A DNA stretch of 32,807 nt, taken from positions 1 through 32,807 of the forward strand of contig JAQBUI010000050.1 of the NCBI GenBank assembly GCA_027624035.1, given 5' to 3'. The translations under genes and the position numbers were made by a program. The stretch comes from Pseudomonadota bacterium (GTDB lineage Bacteria > Pseudomonadota > Gammaproteobacteria > Pseudomonadales > Azotimanducaceae). This document shows, in pieces, positions 1 to 8,004 of the stretch (position 1 is the first letter of the stretch; each line of letters starts with the position of its first letter). The notes under the pieces were generated by a model. The model worked only from the letters and a program-made list of their open reading frames with translations. It was not told the origin of the DNA and made no database searches.

Positions 1-18
1 CCTCCTTGCGGCAACGCC

Positions 19-508
19 GTGAATACATCCCTGTAGGCTGCCACTCGGCGTCCTGCCTCGCAGGCTGCCACAAGAAGGCACCCCGGTCCGAAACTCTTAC
101 GCCGCGAAAGTTGCGCCAGCAATCTTTCGCAAGCCCTTCCAACCCCCAAAGTAGCAGCAGCGATTTCGAAGAAATCGCGAGACCGCGAAAGTTGCGCAGC
201 AATCTTTCGCAAGCCTTTCCAACCCCCAAAGTAGCGGCAGCGATTTCGAAGAAATCGCGAGAGCGCCCATCTCCGTGCAAAAACCTCGAACCCCCGCGCC
301 GCAGCGCCGCTCGTGATGGAGCACAGCAACCTTCCAGTCCCAGGCAGCGGCAGCGATTTCGGAGAAATCACGAAAGCGCCCAACTCCGTGCAAAAACTCC
401 CACCAAACCCATTTCACGTACCACCTCAAGGTGCTGTGGTGTGGGGGACCACTCGACGGGGCGTTGCTGGCAGGGATGCCAGCAAAGAGCCTACAGGGAT
501 GTATTCAC
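19..508. repeat. Inverted 21-bp repeats with TACATCCCTGTA hairpins
   Basis: A 21-bp sequence at 19-39 (core TACATCCCTGTA) recurs as a perfect reverse complement at 488-508. Beside the right copy, at about 466-484, lies a second small hairpin of the same style, read on the minus strand as GGCATCCCTGCC, so the CATCCCTG loop is flanked by different complementary arms. The left copy has a looser equivalent (GGCGTCCTGCC, 48-58). From memory, CATCC(A/C)TG hairpin pairs are common between genes in marine gammaproteobacteria, but I cannot verify this here. I saw no target-site duplication and no transposase, so I call it a repeat rather than a transposon. Confidence 0.7.
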
Positions 509-651
509 TCCCGCGAAAGATTGCGAAGCAATCATTCGCAACCCCTTCCAGCCACCCAGTAGCGGTAGCGATTTCGAAGAAATCGCGAGAGCGCCCATCT
601 CCGTGCAAAAACCTCGAACCCCCGCGCCGCAGCGCCGCACGTGATGGAGAA
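104..651. repeat. Cluster of two-palindrome repeat units (four copies)
   Basis: A unit of about 140 bp occurs four times: 104-182 (3' part missing), 185-321 (full), about 343-400 (5' part missing, diverged) and 513-650 (full). Each complete unit has a first imperfect hairpin (GCGAAAGATTGC-GAA-GCAATCATTCGC at 513-539), a spacer ending in AGTAGCGG, a second near-perfect palindrome GCGATTTCGAAGAAATCGC (160-178, 240-258, 568-586; diverged at about 353-371) and a conserved tail of about 65 bp. Open frames cross the cluster on both strands, but they only track the repeats. The cluster looks like REP/BIME-type intergenic palindromes. No gene is seen between 1 and 849. Confidence 0.8.
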
Positions 652-849
652 GCCAAGTTCCGCGCGCCGTAGCCACCCCGGCGGATGATCCGAGCCCAGC
701 ACCTACACCCTCCCCCATCCCACTCCCACAGACATCCGAGCCGACCACGACCCGGGGCTATCGTCAATCACCTACATTCTCGAAACGGTGAGCGCCGTAC
801 AGTTCTCCCGCTGCTCCAAAGCAACCTTCAACCAAACCAGGAGAACGAC

Positions 850-1149
850 ATGAAGACGAAACATCTGCTCATCCAAATGCTGGCGATGCTGTGCCTGTGC
901 TGGGGCCTGCCGGCCACGGCCGACGACGATGCACCGCCGCCGGAACCCGTGGTCACCGTGAACATCAATGAGGCCGATGCCGAAACACTGGCGGAACGAC
1001 TCGTCGGTGTGGGGATCACGAGAGCGCAGGCGATCATTCGGTACCGGGAAGAACATGGCCGCTTCTACTCGGCCGAAGAATTGTCGGCCGTGGCTGGCAT
1101 CGGCATGGCCACCGTGCTGAAAAACGAGGCTCGTATCCGAACTGATTGA
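850..1149 (+). CDS. ComEA-like secreted helix-hairpin-helix protein
   Basis: A 99-residue protein with a Sec signal peptide (residues 1 to about 24, hydrophobic core LLIQMLAMLCLCWGL, probable cleavage after ATA) and one ComEA-type double helix-hairpin-helix domain (about 36-95). The domain shows VNINEADAETLAERL, then VGITRAQAIIRYRE and AGIGMATVLKNEARI. ComEA-family domains bind double-stranded DNA without sequence specificity; full ComEA acts in the periplasm during DNA uptake. Small stand-alone versions are common in gammaproteobacteria and their role is less certain. The start at 850 is chosen because AGGAGA lies 6 bases upstream and the signal peptide begins there; the frame is open further upstream, but that part is repeat-rich and low-complexity. 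It is monocistronic, convergent with lapB, and followed by a strong terminator. Confidence 0.85.
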   Translation: MKTKHLLIQMLAMLCLCWGLPATADDDAPPPEPVVTVNINEADAETLAERLVGVGITRAQAIIRYREEHGRFYSAEELSAVAGIGMATVLKNEARIRTD

Positions 1150-1166
1150 CCGGGAAGCGCGGCATT

Positions 1167-1208
1167 GGAGTCCGTCCTGGCGCTGCCAGGACGGGCTCCC
1201 TTTTTATT
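1167..1208 (+). terminator. Rho-independent terminator of the comEA-like gene
   Basis: GGAGTCCGTCCTGG (1167-1180), a 5-base loop and CCAGGACGGGCTCC (1186-1199) form a 14-bp stem with one imperfect pair, followed directly by CTTTTTATT. It lies 17 bases after the comEA-like stop codon, and its T tract overlaps the end of the convergent lapB gene (stop at 1204-1206). Confidence 0.85.
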
Positions 1209-2391
1209 CCCCTTCGAGTCCGAAGATCGGTTTGATGGTTGCCCAATCCTTGCAGGATGGGCAGTGCCAGAACATCTTCTTGCCCTCATAGCCACATTCA
1301 TGGCATCGATAGGCGGGCTTATCTGCCACTAACGCCTCAGCAAAGCTGCGAAGTATGGTCAGATTCTGTTTGGCGACGCCACTCGTGTTGTCCACGTGCA
1401 GATCGATCAACTGGGTCAGGCCGCGAATCGTGGGATTGTGTTTCAGGTGATTGGCAATATATTTCGCCATGGCTTCATCACCAATCTCATCGCGCATACT
1501 GGTCGCCAGTGCCAGCACGATGGAAATGGATGGCACTACCTTCAGGCATTCCTCAAGATAGCTGCGAAGTTCCTCGGGCGGACGGCCACCTTTCTCATGG
1601 GCGATCTTCAACTGGCTCAATGATTCGGGCACATACACCGCTTCCTGATCCTTGATTCGGGTCAGCGCGGCGATGGCCTCACGATACAGGCCTTCAGAAA
1701 CATCAATCCTGCCCAGAATCAGGGAGGCCCGGGCATTGACCGCATCATGGCCGATGGCTTCTCGTATGGCTTGCCGGGCTTTCTCCGGGTCTTTCCGGTT
1801 CAGCCAATCCTCCGCGATCTCACAATAGTAGTGGGAGATCGCCTTCTCGTATTGTTTGCAGTCATCCCCAACGGCCAGCAATTTGGCAACTTCAATCGCC
1901 TGACGCCATTCCTTTTCTCGCTCGTAGATCTCAAGCGTAATCCGATGTGCCTGTTGGCGAATCTCGCCGCTTTCCTGGGACAGCGTCAGCGAAAGTTCCT
2001 CTGCCCGGTCGAGCAGGCCTGCCAGCAGGTAGTCCCGTGCGAGTTCGAGTTTAACGTTCAGCATCGCCGACTTTTCCAGCTGCGCGTGGGCCAGGATGTT
2101 CTCATGGACGGTCACCGCCTTTTCCAGCTCGCCACGACGCCGCAGCAAGCCTCCGAGCGCAAGGTGCGTCTCCAAAGTATCCTGATTGACTTCCAGTTCC
2201 TGGATGAACGCGGCAACCGCGCGATCCGGCTCCTCATTCAGGAGATAGTTCAGACCATTGTAGTAGTTGGGCCCAAGGGTCTCGGGGGGGACGTTGCCAG
2301 GGCCTCCCGAAAGCTCCCGACGGCCCAGCCACCAGCCGATGCCGATCGCGGCAACAATCAAGAGATATAACAACCAGTCTTCCATCATCAT
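1204..2391 (-). CDS. lapB: LPS assembly protein B (YciM), TPR/rubredoxin protein
   Basis: A 395-residue protein. A single N-terminal membrane anchor (about residues 5-22, WLLYLLIVAAIGIGWWLG) precedes a long array of tetratricopeptide repeats (about 40-340) and a C-terminal rubredoxin-like knuckle with C363-x2-C366 and C377-x2-C380 (CHECGYEG and HCPSCKDW). This is the full architecture of E. coli LapB, which works with FtsH to control turnover of LpxC and so sets the rate of LPS synthesis at the inner membrane. Three ATG codons in a row open the frame; TAGGA lies about 14 bases before the first, so the exact start is soft. It is the last gene of the gyrA-to-lapB chain, 195 bp after lapA. Confidence 0.95.
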   Translation of the reverse strand: MMMEDWLLYLLIVAAIGIGWWLGRRELSGGPGNVPPETLGPNYYNGLNYLLNEEPDRAVAAFIQELEVNQDTLETHLALGGLLRRRGELEKAVTVHENILAHAQLEKSAMLNVKLELARDYLLAGLLDRAEELSLTLSQESGEIRQQAHRITLEIYEREKEWRQAIEVAKLLAVGDDCKQYEKAISHYYCEIAEDWLNRKDPEKARQAIREAIGHDAVNARASLILGRIDVSEGLYREAIAALTRIKDQEAVYVPESLSQLKIAHEKGGRPPEELRSYLEECLKVVPSISIVLALATSMRDEIGDEAMAKYIANHLKHNPTIRGLTQLIDLHVDNTSGVAKQNLTILRSFAEALVADKPAYRCHECGYEGKKMFWHCPSCKDWATIKPIFGLEGE

Positions 2392-2521
2392 TTTTGTACT
2401 GTCAGTCCTACTATGTCACTCCGCACGTGCCGAAAGGTTCATTCTGCCTGGAAATTTAAACCGGAGCTGTTCATACAGAGTTCTTCATGCAGAGACTTTA
2501 CGCAAACTTTTCATGTGGACT

Positions 2522-2573
2522 CATCACAAGGGCCCATCACAAGGGCTCATCACACGGGCTGATCACCAGGGCC
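2522..2573. repeat. Four 13-bp tandem repeats between lapA and lapB
   Basis: CATCACAAGGGCC (2522-2534) is followed without gaps by CATCACAAGGGCT, CATCACACGGGCT and GATCACCAGGGCC, giving four units of exactly 13 bp. The tract starts 14 bp after the lapA stop codon in the direction of transcription and lies in the untranslated stretch before lapB. I see no classical terminator in it. Confidence 0.85.
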
Positions 2574-2586
2574 CTGTACTGAGACT

Positions 2587-2913
2587 TCAGGAAGGCCCCG
2601 AAACCTGTGACGTCTCCGTGGATAACGCCTTGTTTCGTTCCCGATCCAGTTCCCGGGCGGCCCGCTCGACCTGTCGCATCGCGGCCCGGTACCGGAAACG
2701 TAGCCGTGTGTAACTGATCAGCGCCAGCATCGATGCCACCAGAACACCCGCAACAAACGCGCACAGCATCCACCAGGAGACGGGCCACTCAGGCGAATGA
2801 TAGTTGAGAAACTGCAGCGATACCGACGATGAGTTTTCCGAGGCCGCCACCAACGTGACGACGAACACCACGAACAACAGCAGAAATAACGTCCACTTCT
2901 TGATGAGTCTCAC
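2587..2913 (-). CDS. lapA: LPS assembly protein A (DUF1049)
   Basis: A 108-residue inner-membrane protein with two transmembrane helices (about 9-25 and 46-66) around a short extracytoplasmic loop (SLQFLNYHSPEWPV) and a charged cytoplasmic tail with heptad-like character (AMRQVERAARELDRERNK). This is the LapA/YciS pattern. LapA partners LapB in regulating LpxC proteolysis. The start is GTG (GTGAGACTCATC); no stronger start is available, and the basic MRLIKKW leader fits the family. It lies downstream of ihfB and upstream of lapB. A possible promoter -10 box (2945-2950) would let lapAB be transcribed separately from ihfB. Confidence 0.92.
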   Translation of the reverse strand: MRLIKKWTLFLLLFVVFVVTLVAASENSSSVSLQFLNYHSPEWPVSWWMLCAFVAGVLVASMLALISYTRLRFRYRAAMRQVERAARELDRERNKALSTETSQVSGPS

Positions 2914-2944
2914 GGGCCCGTCCAGGTACTGATCCAGGGACGAC

Positions 2945-2950
2945 AGTATA
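2945..2950 (-). promoter_or_regulatory. Possible promoter -10 box for lapAB
   Basis: Read on the minus strand, the ihfB-lapA gap contains TATACT 31 bases before the lapA GTG start. The -35 position 17 bases upstream (CGGCTG) is poor. The 142-bp gap is large for this otherwise compact operon, which makes a local promoter plausible. Confidence 0.35.
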
Positions 2951-3055
2951 ACCCGTTCAGCTGCACACAGCCGACACTTCGGAGCACTCGTTTGCGTGGC
3001 GCGTGCCGTTCCCGCATCCGACCGACCTGGGGAAATTGGTCAGCGGAGTCAGGCC

Positions 3056-3379
3056 TTAACGCCCGCCCCCGCTTTCCTTGGCGGCCAGTTCTGCAGCGAG
3101 CCCAAGGTTGACTCGTTCACGCAGTTCCTTGCCTGGTTTGAAGTGAGGCACATACTTGCCGGCCAACGCCACCTTGTCGCCCGTTTTCGGGTTGCGGCCC
3201 AGTCTTGCTTCACGATAGTGCAGGGAAAAACTCCCAAAACCTCTGATCTCGATGCGCTCGCCATCGGCGAGCGCCTCGGCCATATGATCAAGCATCATCT
3301 TCACCGCCAACTCAACATCCTTGGCAGAAAGCTGACTCTGAACCACGGCAATCTTCTCGATCAGTTCCGATTTGGTCAT
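3056..3379 (-). CDS. ihfB: Integration host factor subunit beta
   Basis: A 107-residue member of the HU/IHF family. The N-terminal dimerisation helices start [11 protein letters not shown]. The IHF-beta signature [17 protein letters not shown] and the DNA-intercalating beta-arm region [30 protein letters not shown] follow. With IhfA it forms the heterodimer that bends DNA sharply at specific sites. The 13-residue tail ([15 protein letters not shown]) makes it slightly longer than the typical 94-96 residues. It sits 19 bp after rpsA, the standard rpsA-ihfB order in gammaproteobacteria, so the two are probably co-transcribed. Confidence 0.97.
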   Translation of the reverse strand: MTKSELIEKIAVVQSQLSAKDVELAVKMMLDHMAEALADGERIEIRGFGSFSLHYREARLGRNPKTGDKVALAGKYVPHFKPGKELRERVNLGLAAELAAKESGGGR

Positions 3380-3398
3380 TTCACGCCATACAGGGAGA

Positions 3399-5078
3399 TT
3401 ACTCCCCGCTCTGGTCCATCTTCTGTTTGATCAGGTCGCCCAGGGTCGTCGGATTGACGTCAGACTCCTTCTCCCGATGTTCCCGAACCGCCTGCTCTTC
3501 ATCAGCGATGTCCTTGGCTTTCACGGAAACGCCCAGAACGCGATTCTTGCGATCGATACTCGTAATCTTGACTTCAAGCTGATCCCCGACGCTGATGGCG
3601 TTGCGCGCATCTTCAACCCGGTCGATGCTGATCTCAGATGCCTTCAGAATGCCTTCAACATCATCGGAGAGGCTCAATACCGCCTGCCTCGCGTCCACCT
3701 CCTTGACGACACCAGAGACAATCGAACCGCGATCGTTCATGGCGACATAGTTGTTGAACGGGTCGTCTTCAAGCTGTTTCAGACCAAGAGAGATACGCTC
3801 ACGCTCGGCGTCAATGGCCAGGATGACCGTCTCGATTTCATCGCCCTTGGTAAACCGACGCACTGCCTGCTCACCGGGCTCGTTCCAGGAAATGTCTGAC
3901 AGATGCACCAGACCATCAATGTTGCCGTCAAGGCCAATAAAGATTCCAAAGTCAGTAATGGACTTGATGTAGCCTCTGATGCGGTCGTTCTTGTTGTGCA
4001 GAACTGCAAATTCTTCCCAGGGGTTACCTTGACACTGCTTGATACCCAGAGAGATGCGGCGCCGTTCCTCGTCGATGTCCAGCACCATGACCTCGACCTC
4101 GTCACCGACCTGAACAACCTTGGAGGGATGGATGTTGCGGTTGGTCCAGTCCATTTCAGATACGTGGACCAGCCCTTCAACCCCCTCTTCAAGCTCGGCA
4201 AAACAGCCGTAGTCGGTCAGATTGGTGACTCTTGCCATCGTCCGGGTACTTTCGGGATAGCGCTGTGTAATCGCGACCCATGGGTCTTCACCCAATTGCT
4301 TCAGACCCAGGGAGACACGATTGCGCTCGCGATCAAACTTCAGCACCTTGACCGAGATCTCTTCGCCCACGGCGACAATCTCGCCAGGATGCTTGATTCG
4401 CTTCCAGGCCATGTCAGTGATGTGCAGCAGTCCGTCGACGCCACCGAGGTCCACGAAGGCACCATAGTCGGTGAGGTTCTTGACGATGCCCTTGACTTCC
4501 TGACCTTCCTGAAGACTTTCCAGCAGAGCTTCCCGCTCTGCGCTGTTTTCTTCTTCCAGGACAGAACGGCGCGAAACCACGACGTTGTTGCGCTTCTGGT
4601 CGAGTTTGATGACCTTGAATTCCATCTCGCGACCTTCGAGTTGCTCGTTGTCACGCAGCGGACGGACGTCCACCAGCGACCCCGGCAGGAAGGCACGAAT
4701 GTCCTGAATCTCGACAGTAAAACCACCCTTGACGCGACCACTGATCACACCCTTGATCACATCCTGGGTGTCGTAGACGTTCTCCAGCAGTTCCCAGGAT
4801 TCGGCCCGCTTGGCCTTCTCCCTGGACAACCTGGTCTCGCCGAAACCATCATCGACTGCGTCCATGGCAACCTTGACGGTATCCCCAACGGCGACGTCAA
4901 GCTTGCCGCTCTCGTTCAGGAATTGCGCGCGGGGAATGACGCCTTCGGATTTCAGGCCTGCATGAACCGTCACCCACTCACTGTCTATATCCACCACAAT
5001 ACCGGCAATAATCGAACCGGATTGCATGTCAATGGTCTTCAAACTCTCTTCGAATAACTCCGCAAAACTCTCGCTCAT
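3399..5078 (-). CDS. rpsA: 30S ribosomal protein S1
   Basis: A 559-residue protein, almost the length of E. coli S1 (557). It has six S1 (OB-fold) repeats; the later ones are clear from the recurring patterns [51 protein letters not shown] and [26 protein letters not shown], each followed by a [17 protein letters not shown] segment. Domains 1-2 anchor S1 to the 30S subunit and domains 3-6 bind mRNA, unfolding leaders during initiation. The 95-bp gap after cmk probably holds its leader; S1 usually represses its own mRNA, but I could not identify the structure by eye. Confidence 0.98.
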   Translation of the reverse strand: MSESFAELFEESLKTIDMQSGSIIAGIVVDIDSEWVTVHAGLKSEGVIPRAQFLNESGKLDVAVGDTVKVAMDAVDDGFGETRLSREKAKRAESWELLENVYDTQDVIKGVISGRVKGGFTVEIQDIRAFLPGSLVDVRPLRDNEQLEGREMEFKVIKLDQKRNNVVVSRRSVLEEENSAEREALLESLQEGQEVKGIVKNLTDYGAFVDLGGVDGLLHITDMAWKRIKHPGEIVAVGEEISVKVLKFDRERNRVSLGLKQLGEDPWVAITQRYPESTRTMARVTNLTDYGCFAELEEGVEGLVHVSEMDWTNRNIHPSKVVQVGDEVEVMVLDIDEERRRISLGIKQCQGNPWEEFAVLHNKNDRIRGYIKSITDFGIFIGLDGNIDGLVHLSDISWNEPGEQAVRRFTKGDEIETVILAIDAERERISLGLKQLEDDPFNNYVAMNDRGSIVSGVVKEVDARQAVLSLSDDVEGILKASEISIDRVEDARNAISVGDQLEVKITSIDRKNRVLGVSVKAKDIADEEQAVREHREKESDVNPTTLGDLIKQKMDQSGE

Positions 5079-5173
5079 AGATTAAATCTTCCCGGGCAAC
5101 GCCCTTTCCACGGCCAACCACCATGGGTCTTATTAGTCAATAAACTTGCCGGATTGATGGGGTTGGAACCCGG

Positions 5174-5863
5174 CTAGTTCAATTTTTCCCTCACAAGCAC
5201 CAATATCCGTTCGAATACCTCATCGATACCCAAATTGGTACTGTCAATAATGACCGCATCGGCTGCAGGCACGAGGGGCGCCACCTCGCGGTTCATATCC
5301 CGTTCGTCCCGTTCCCGGATGCTCGTGAAAAGGGCGTGCAGACTAACATCAATACCCTTATGTTTCAACTGGTTATAGCGCCTTTCAGCTCTGGCCTCAG
5401 CACTGGCAGTCAGATAGATCTTGACCGGTGCATCCACAAACACAACCGTACCCATATCACGGCCATCGGCGACGAGCCCGGGAGGCTGACGAAAAGCGTG
5501 CTGCAGGAGCGTAATCGCCGAACGTACCCGCGGCAGAGCTGCGACCACGGACGCATCGACGCCGGCCGCATCACCACGCACCTCCAGGGTGACTTCCTGC
5601 CCCTCGAGAAAAATAGCGAGCGGGTCTTCCGCGTCGTCCGTGGCACGGAATTGCACATCCAGATGTGCACCCAGAGATGCGAGACCGGCTTCGTCGTCCA
5701 ACGGGACCCCATGGGTGCGGGCCGCCATGCCAATCAACCGGTATAGAACGCCGCTATCGAGAATGTGGAAACCAAGTACAGTCGCCAGTCGTTGGGTGAT
5801 AACGCCTTTGCCGGAGCCACTTGGGCCGTCGATGGCGATGACTGGTATCGGGTCGAGATTCAT
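5174..5863 (-). CDS. cmk: Cytidylate kinase
   Basis: A 229-residue P-loop kinase that phosphorylates CMP and dCMP using ATP. The Walker A motif GPSGSGKG is at residues 13-20. The cytidylate-kinase segments VVADGRDMGTVVFVDAPVKIYLTAS (substrate binding) and RDERDMNREVAPLVPAADAVIIDST (lid and C-terminal region) are present. Its ATG overlaps the tyrA stop by 4 bases (ATGA). In Pseudomonas, aroA lies between the dehydrogenase domain and cmk, fused to tyrA; here cmk abuts tyrA directly. Confidence 0.97.
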   Translation of the reverse strand: MNLDPIPVIAIDGPSGSGKGVITQRLATVLGFHILDSGVLYRLIGMAARTHGVPLDDEAGLASLGAHLDVQFRATDDAEDPLAIFLEGQEVTLEVRGDAAGVDASVVAALPRVRSAITLLQHAFRQPPGLVADGRDMGTVVFVDAPVKIYLTASAEARAERRYNQLKHKGIDVSLHALFTSIRERDERDMNREVAPLVPAADAVIIDSTNLGIDEVFERILVLVREKLN

Positions 5864-6843
5864 CGTCGCCCGGATTCCTGCTCCTGGGAAACGTCGTGAT
5901 CATTGCCCTGACTACGTTCTGCAACTTCGTCTCCTGAAGAGTTGCCGGCCACACTCTCGCGTGTTACTGCCTGCAGCGCAGTAAAGTGATCTCTGGCGGC
6001 TTTGGCCCGGGTGAAGACTTCCTGAAGCCGGGCAGAATCCCTGGCCGCGATCAGCTCCCGCAGCGCTCCGAGTTCCGTCATATAGCGGTCCAGGATATCC
6101 AGAACCGCGGGGCCGTTGGCGTCGAAGATGTCACGCCACATGACGGGGTCAGACGCGGCAATACGGCTGAAGTCCCTGAAGCCTCCAGCGGCATACTGAA
6201 AGATCTCCAGGCTGTCACCCTGTGCCGAGAGGGTATCGACCAGGGCATACGCCAGCAGATGTGGCAGATGGCTGGTCTGAGCCAGCACTTCATCATGGTG
6301 ATGCGGGTCCATCTCCAGTACTTCTGCACCCAGAGACTCCCACATGTCACGAACCCGTGACAGCGCCGCCGGGTCGGTATCCCCGGCAGGAGTGAGGATG
6401 ACCTTATGATCAATAAACAGGTCCGGGTTCGCGGCACTGACACCATGACGTTCTGACCCGGCAATGGGATGCCCCGGCACCAGGGTGGGCAACATCCTGC
6501 CAAACACCGCCTGACTCGCTGCCATCAGCGGCGCCTTTACACTACCCACATCGGTGATGGTAGCGGTTGCCGGAATATCGCGCAGCACCGCCTCGCTGGA
6601 GAGCACAGGGACCGCGATAATCACGAGATCTGCATCGGCCACGGCAGATACAACAGAGGCCGCGGCCCTGGTGATGAGCCCCTGCGCCAGGCCCTTCTCG
6701 AGGCTGTCGAGGTTCAAATCAAACGCCACGATCTCCCTTGCCAGCTTTCGCTGACCCAGCCCGGCAGCAATAGAACCGCCAACCAGGCCGAGGCCGATAA
6801 TGGCCACACGAGAAAAAACAGCAGGTGATCGCCCGGCTGTCAC
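5860..6843 (-). CDS. tyrA: Prephenate (or cyclohexadienyl) dehydrogenase, stand-alone
   Basis: A 327-residue NAD(P)-dependent TyrA-family dehydrogenase that oxidatively decarboxylates prephenate and/or arogenate on the way to tyrosine. The nucleotide-binding loop GLGLVGGS is at 17-24, followed by the substrate region VPGHPIAGSERHGVSAA and the helical dimerisation domain (QTSHLPHLLAYALVDTL, FRDFSRIAASDPVMWRDIF). Pseudomonas-type homologues are fused to AroA (EPSP synthase); here the protein ends after a hydrophilic tail of about 35 residues (VAGNSSGDEVAERSQGNDHD and following) that could be a leftover linker. It is coupled at both ends by 4-base overlaps, to hisC upstream and cmk downstream. 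Specificity for prephenate versus arogenate cannot be read from sequence. Confidence 0.93.
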   Translation of the reverse strand: MTAGRSPAVFSRVAIIGLGLVGGSIAAGLGQRKLAREIVAFDLNLDSLEKGLAQGLITRAAASVVSAVADADLVIIAVPVLSSEAVLRDIPATATITDVGSVKAPLMAASQAVFGRMLPTLVPGHPIAGSERHGVSAANPDLFIDHKVILTPAGDTDPAALSRVRDMWESLGAEVLEMDPHHHDEVLAQTSHLPHLLAYALVDTLSAQGDSLEIFQYAAGGFRDFSRIAASDPVMWRDIFDANGPAVLDILDRYMTELGALRELIAARDSARLQEVFTRAKAARDHFTALQAVTRESVAGNSSGDEVAERSQGNDHDVSQEQESGRR

Positions 6844-7934
6844 AGGACCGTTTTCAGGGCATCGATGAAGCGGGCGTTCTCTTCCGGCAGGCCGATGGTC
6901 ACACGGAGATGATTGGGCATTCCATACACCCCGATCGGGCGAACGATAACGCCCTGCCTGAGCAGGCCCTCATAGATCGGCGTCGCATCGCGGCCCAAAT
7001 CAATCGTTAGAAAATTGCCGACCGAGGGAATGTAGCCAATGCCAAGCTCACCGCAGGCCGCAGTCAAAAGCGCCATGCCTGTCCGGTTCACGCGCACTGA
7101 TTCATCCACGTGCTCCTGGGCATCCAACGCGGTGACTGCGGCAACCAGAGACATGGCATTGACATTGAATGGCTGCCGTACCCGATTCATCAGGTTCGCA
7201 ATATCGGGATGGCTGACCGAATATCCGACCCTGAGCGCGGCGAGGCCGTACGCCTTTGAGAAGGTACGGGTCACAATCAGGTTGGGATACCTGGACACGA
7301 GATCAATCCCGTCCGGATAGTCCTTCTCTTCGACGTATTCATAATAGGCCTCGTCCAGCACAACTAGAACGTGCTGCGGGACCTGATCCAGGAAGGCAAT
7401 CAGGTCTGGCTCACGCACCCAGGTGCCTGTGGGGTTATTCGGATTGGCGATGAACACAAGCCGGGTTCGCTCGTTGATCGCCGCCAGTGTCGCTTCCAGA
7501 TCCTGACCATAGTCCCTGGCTGGAATCACGGTCAGGTCAGCACCGATGGCACGGGTCACCAGGGGATACACCACGAAGCTGTGCTGGGACACAATCGATT
7601 CGACTGCCGGGCTCAAATAGACTCTTGCCAGCAGTTCCAGTACGTCATTCGAGCCATTGCCGATGGTCAGGCACGCGGTGGAGACGCCCAGGAACTCGCT
7701 CAGGCGGTTCTTCAGGACATAGGCGCTGCCATCCGGATAGCGGCCAAGTTCAGACATCGCACTGCCTAGAGCATCGATCACAAGTGGGCTCGGGCCGAGT
7801 GGATTCTCATTACTGGCGAGCTTCACGACCCCGGTGAGGCCAAGCTCCCTTTCAAGTTCCTCGATGGGCTTGCCCGGCTGATACGGCTGAAGCTCTCGCA
7901 CGCCTGGCAGGGCCATTCCGATAAAGTCTGTCAT
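6840..7934 (-). CDS. hisC: Histidinol-phosphate aminotransferase (aromatic aminotransferase type)
   Basis: A 364-residue class I/II PLP aminotransferase. Markers are KLASNENPLGPSP near the N-terminus, FIANPNNPTGTWV, the VLDEAYYEY segment, and TRTFSKAYGLAALRVGY with the PLP lysine. In this supraoperon the HisC2-type enzyme is thought to serve aromatic amino acid transamination as well as histidinol phosphate. I chose the ATG at 7934 over the one at 7958: GAAGGA lies 6 bases upstream of it, and MTDFIGMALPGVRELQPYQPGKP lines up with the remembered Pseudomonas HisC2 start. Its stop overlaps the tyrA start by 4 bases. Confidence 0.93.
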   Translation of the reverse strand: MTDFIGMALPGVRELQPYQPGKPIEELERELGLTGVVKLASNENPLGPSPLVIDALGSAMSELGRYPDGSAYVLKNRLSEFLGVSTACLTIGNGSNDVLELLARVYLSPAVESIVSQHSFVVYPLVTRAIGADLTVIPARDYGQDLEATLAAINERTRLVFIANPNNPTGTWVREPDLIAFLDQVPQHVLVVLDEAYYEYVEEKDYPDGIDLVSRYPNLIVTRTFSKAYGLAALRVGYSVSHPDIANLMNRVRQPFNVNAMSLVAAVTALDAQEHVDESVRVNRTGMALLTAACGELGIGYIPSVGNFLTIDLGRDATPIYEGLLRQGVIVRPIGVYGMPNHLRVTIGLPEENARFIDALKTVL

Positions 7935-8004
7935 TTCTGATCCTTCATTCCTGTCCATTGCTGTCTTGTGGTCCGAACTGCCTTCATCGCCCGGATCACC
8001 TGCA

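Noticed and set aside
19..508. Miniature inverted-repeat transposon
   Set aside because: The 21-bp inverted repeats are themselves hairpin repeats of an intergenic type, and no target-site duplication is visible.
6..672. Open frames of 110-212 codons on both strands across the left-end repeats
   Set aside because: They track the repeat units in different frames, with internally repeated arginine/proline/serine-rich peptides, no domain and no ribosome-binding site; they are by-products of palindromic GC-rich repeats.
3903..5057. A 384-codon open frame antisense to rpsA (and similar long antisense frames in gyrA at 9780-10679 and elsewhere)
   Set aside because: Shadow of codon bias in strongly conserved genes on the other strand; no recognisable domains or start signals.
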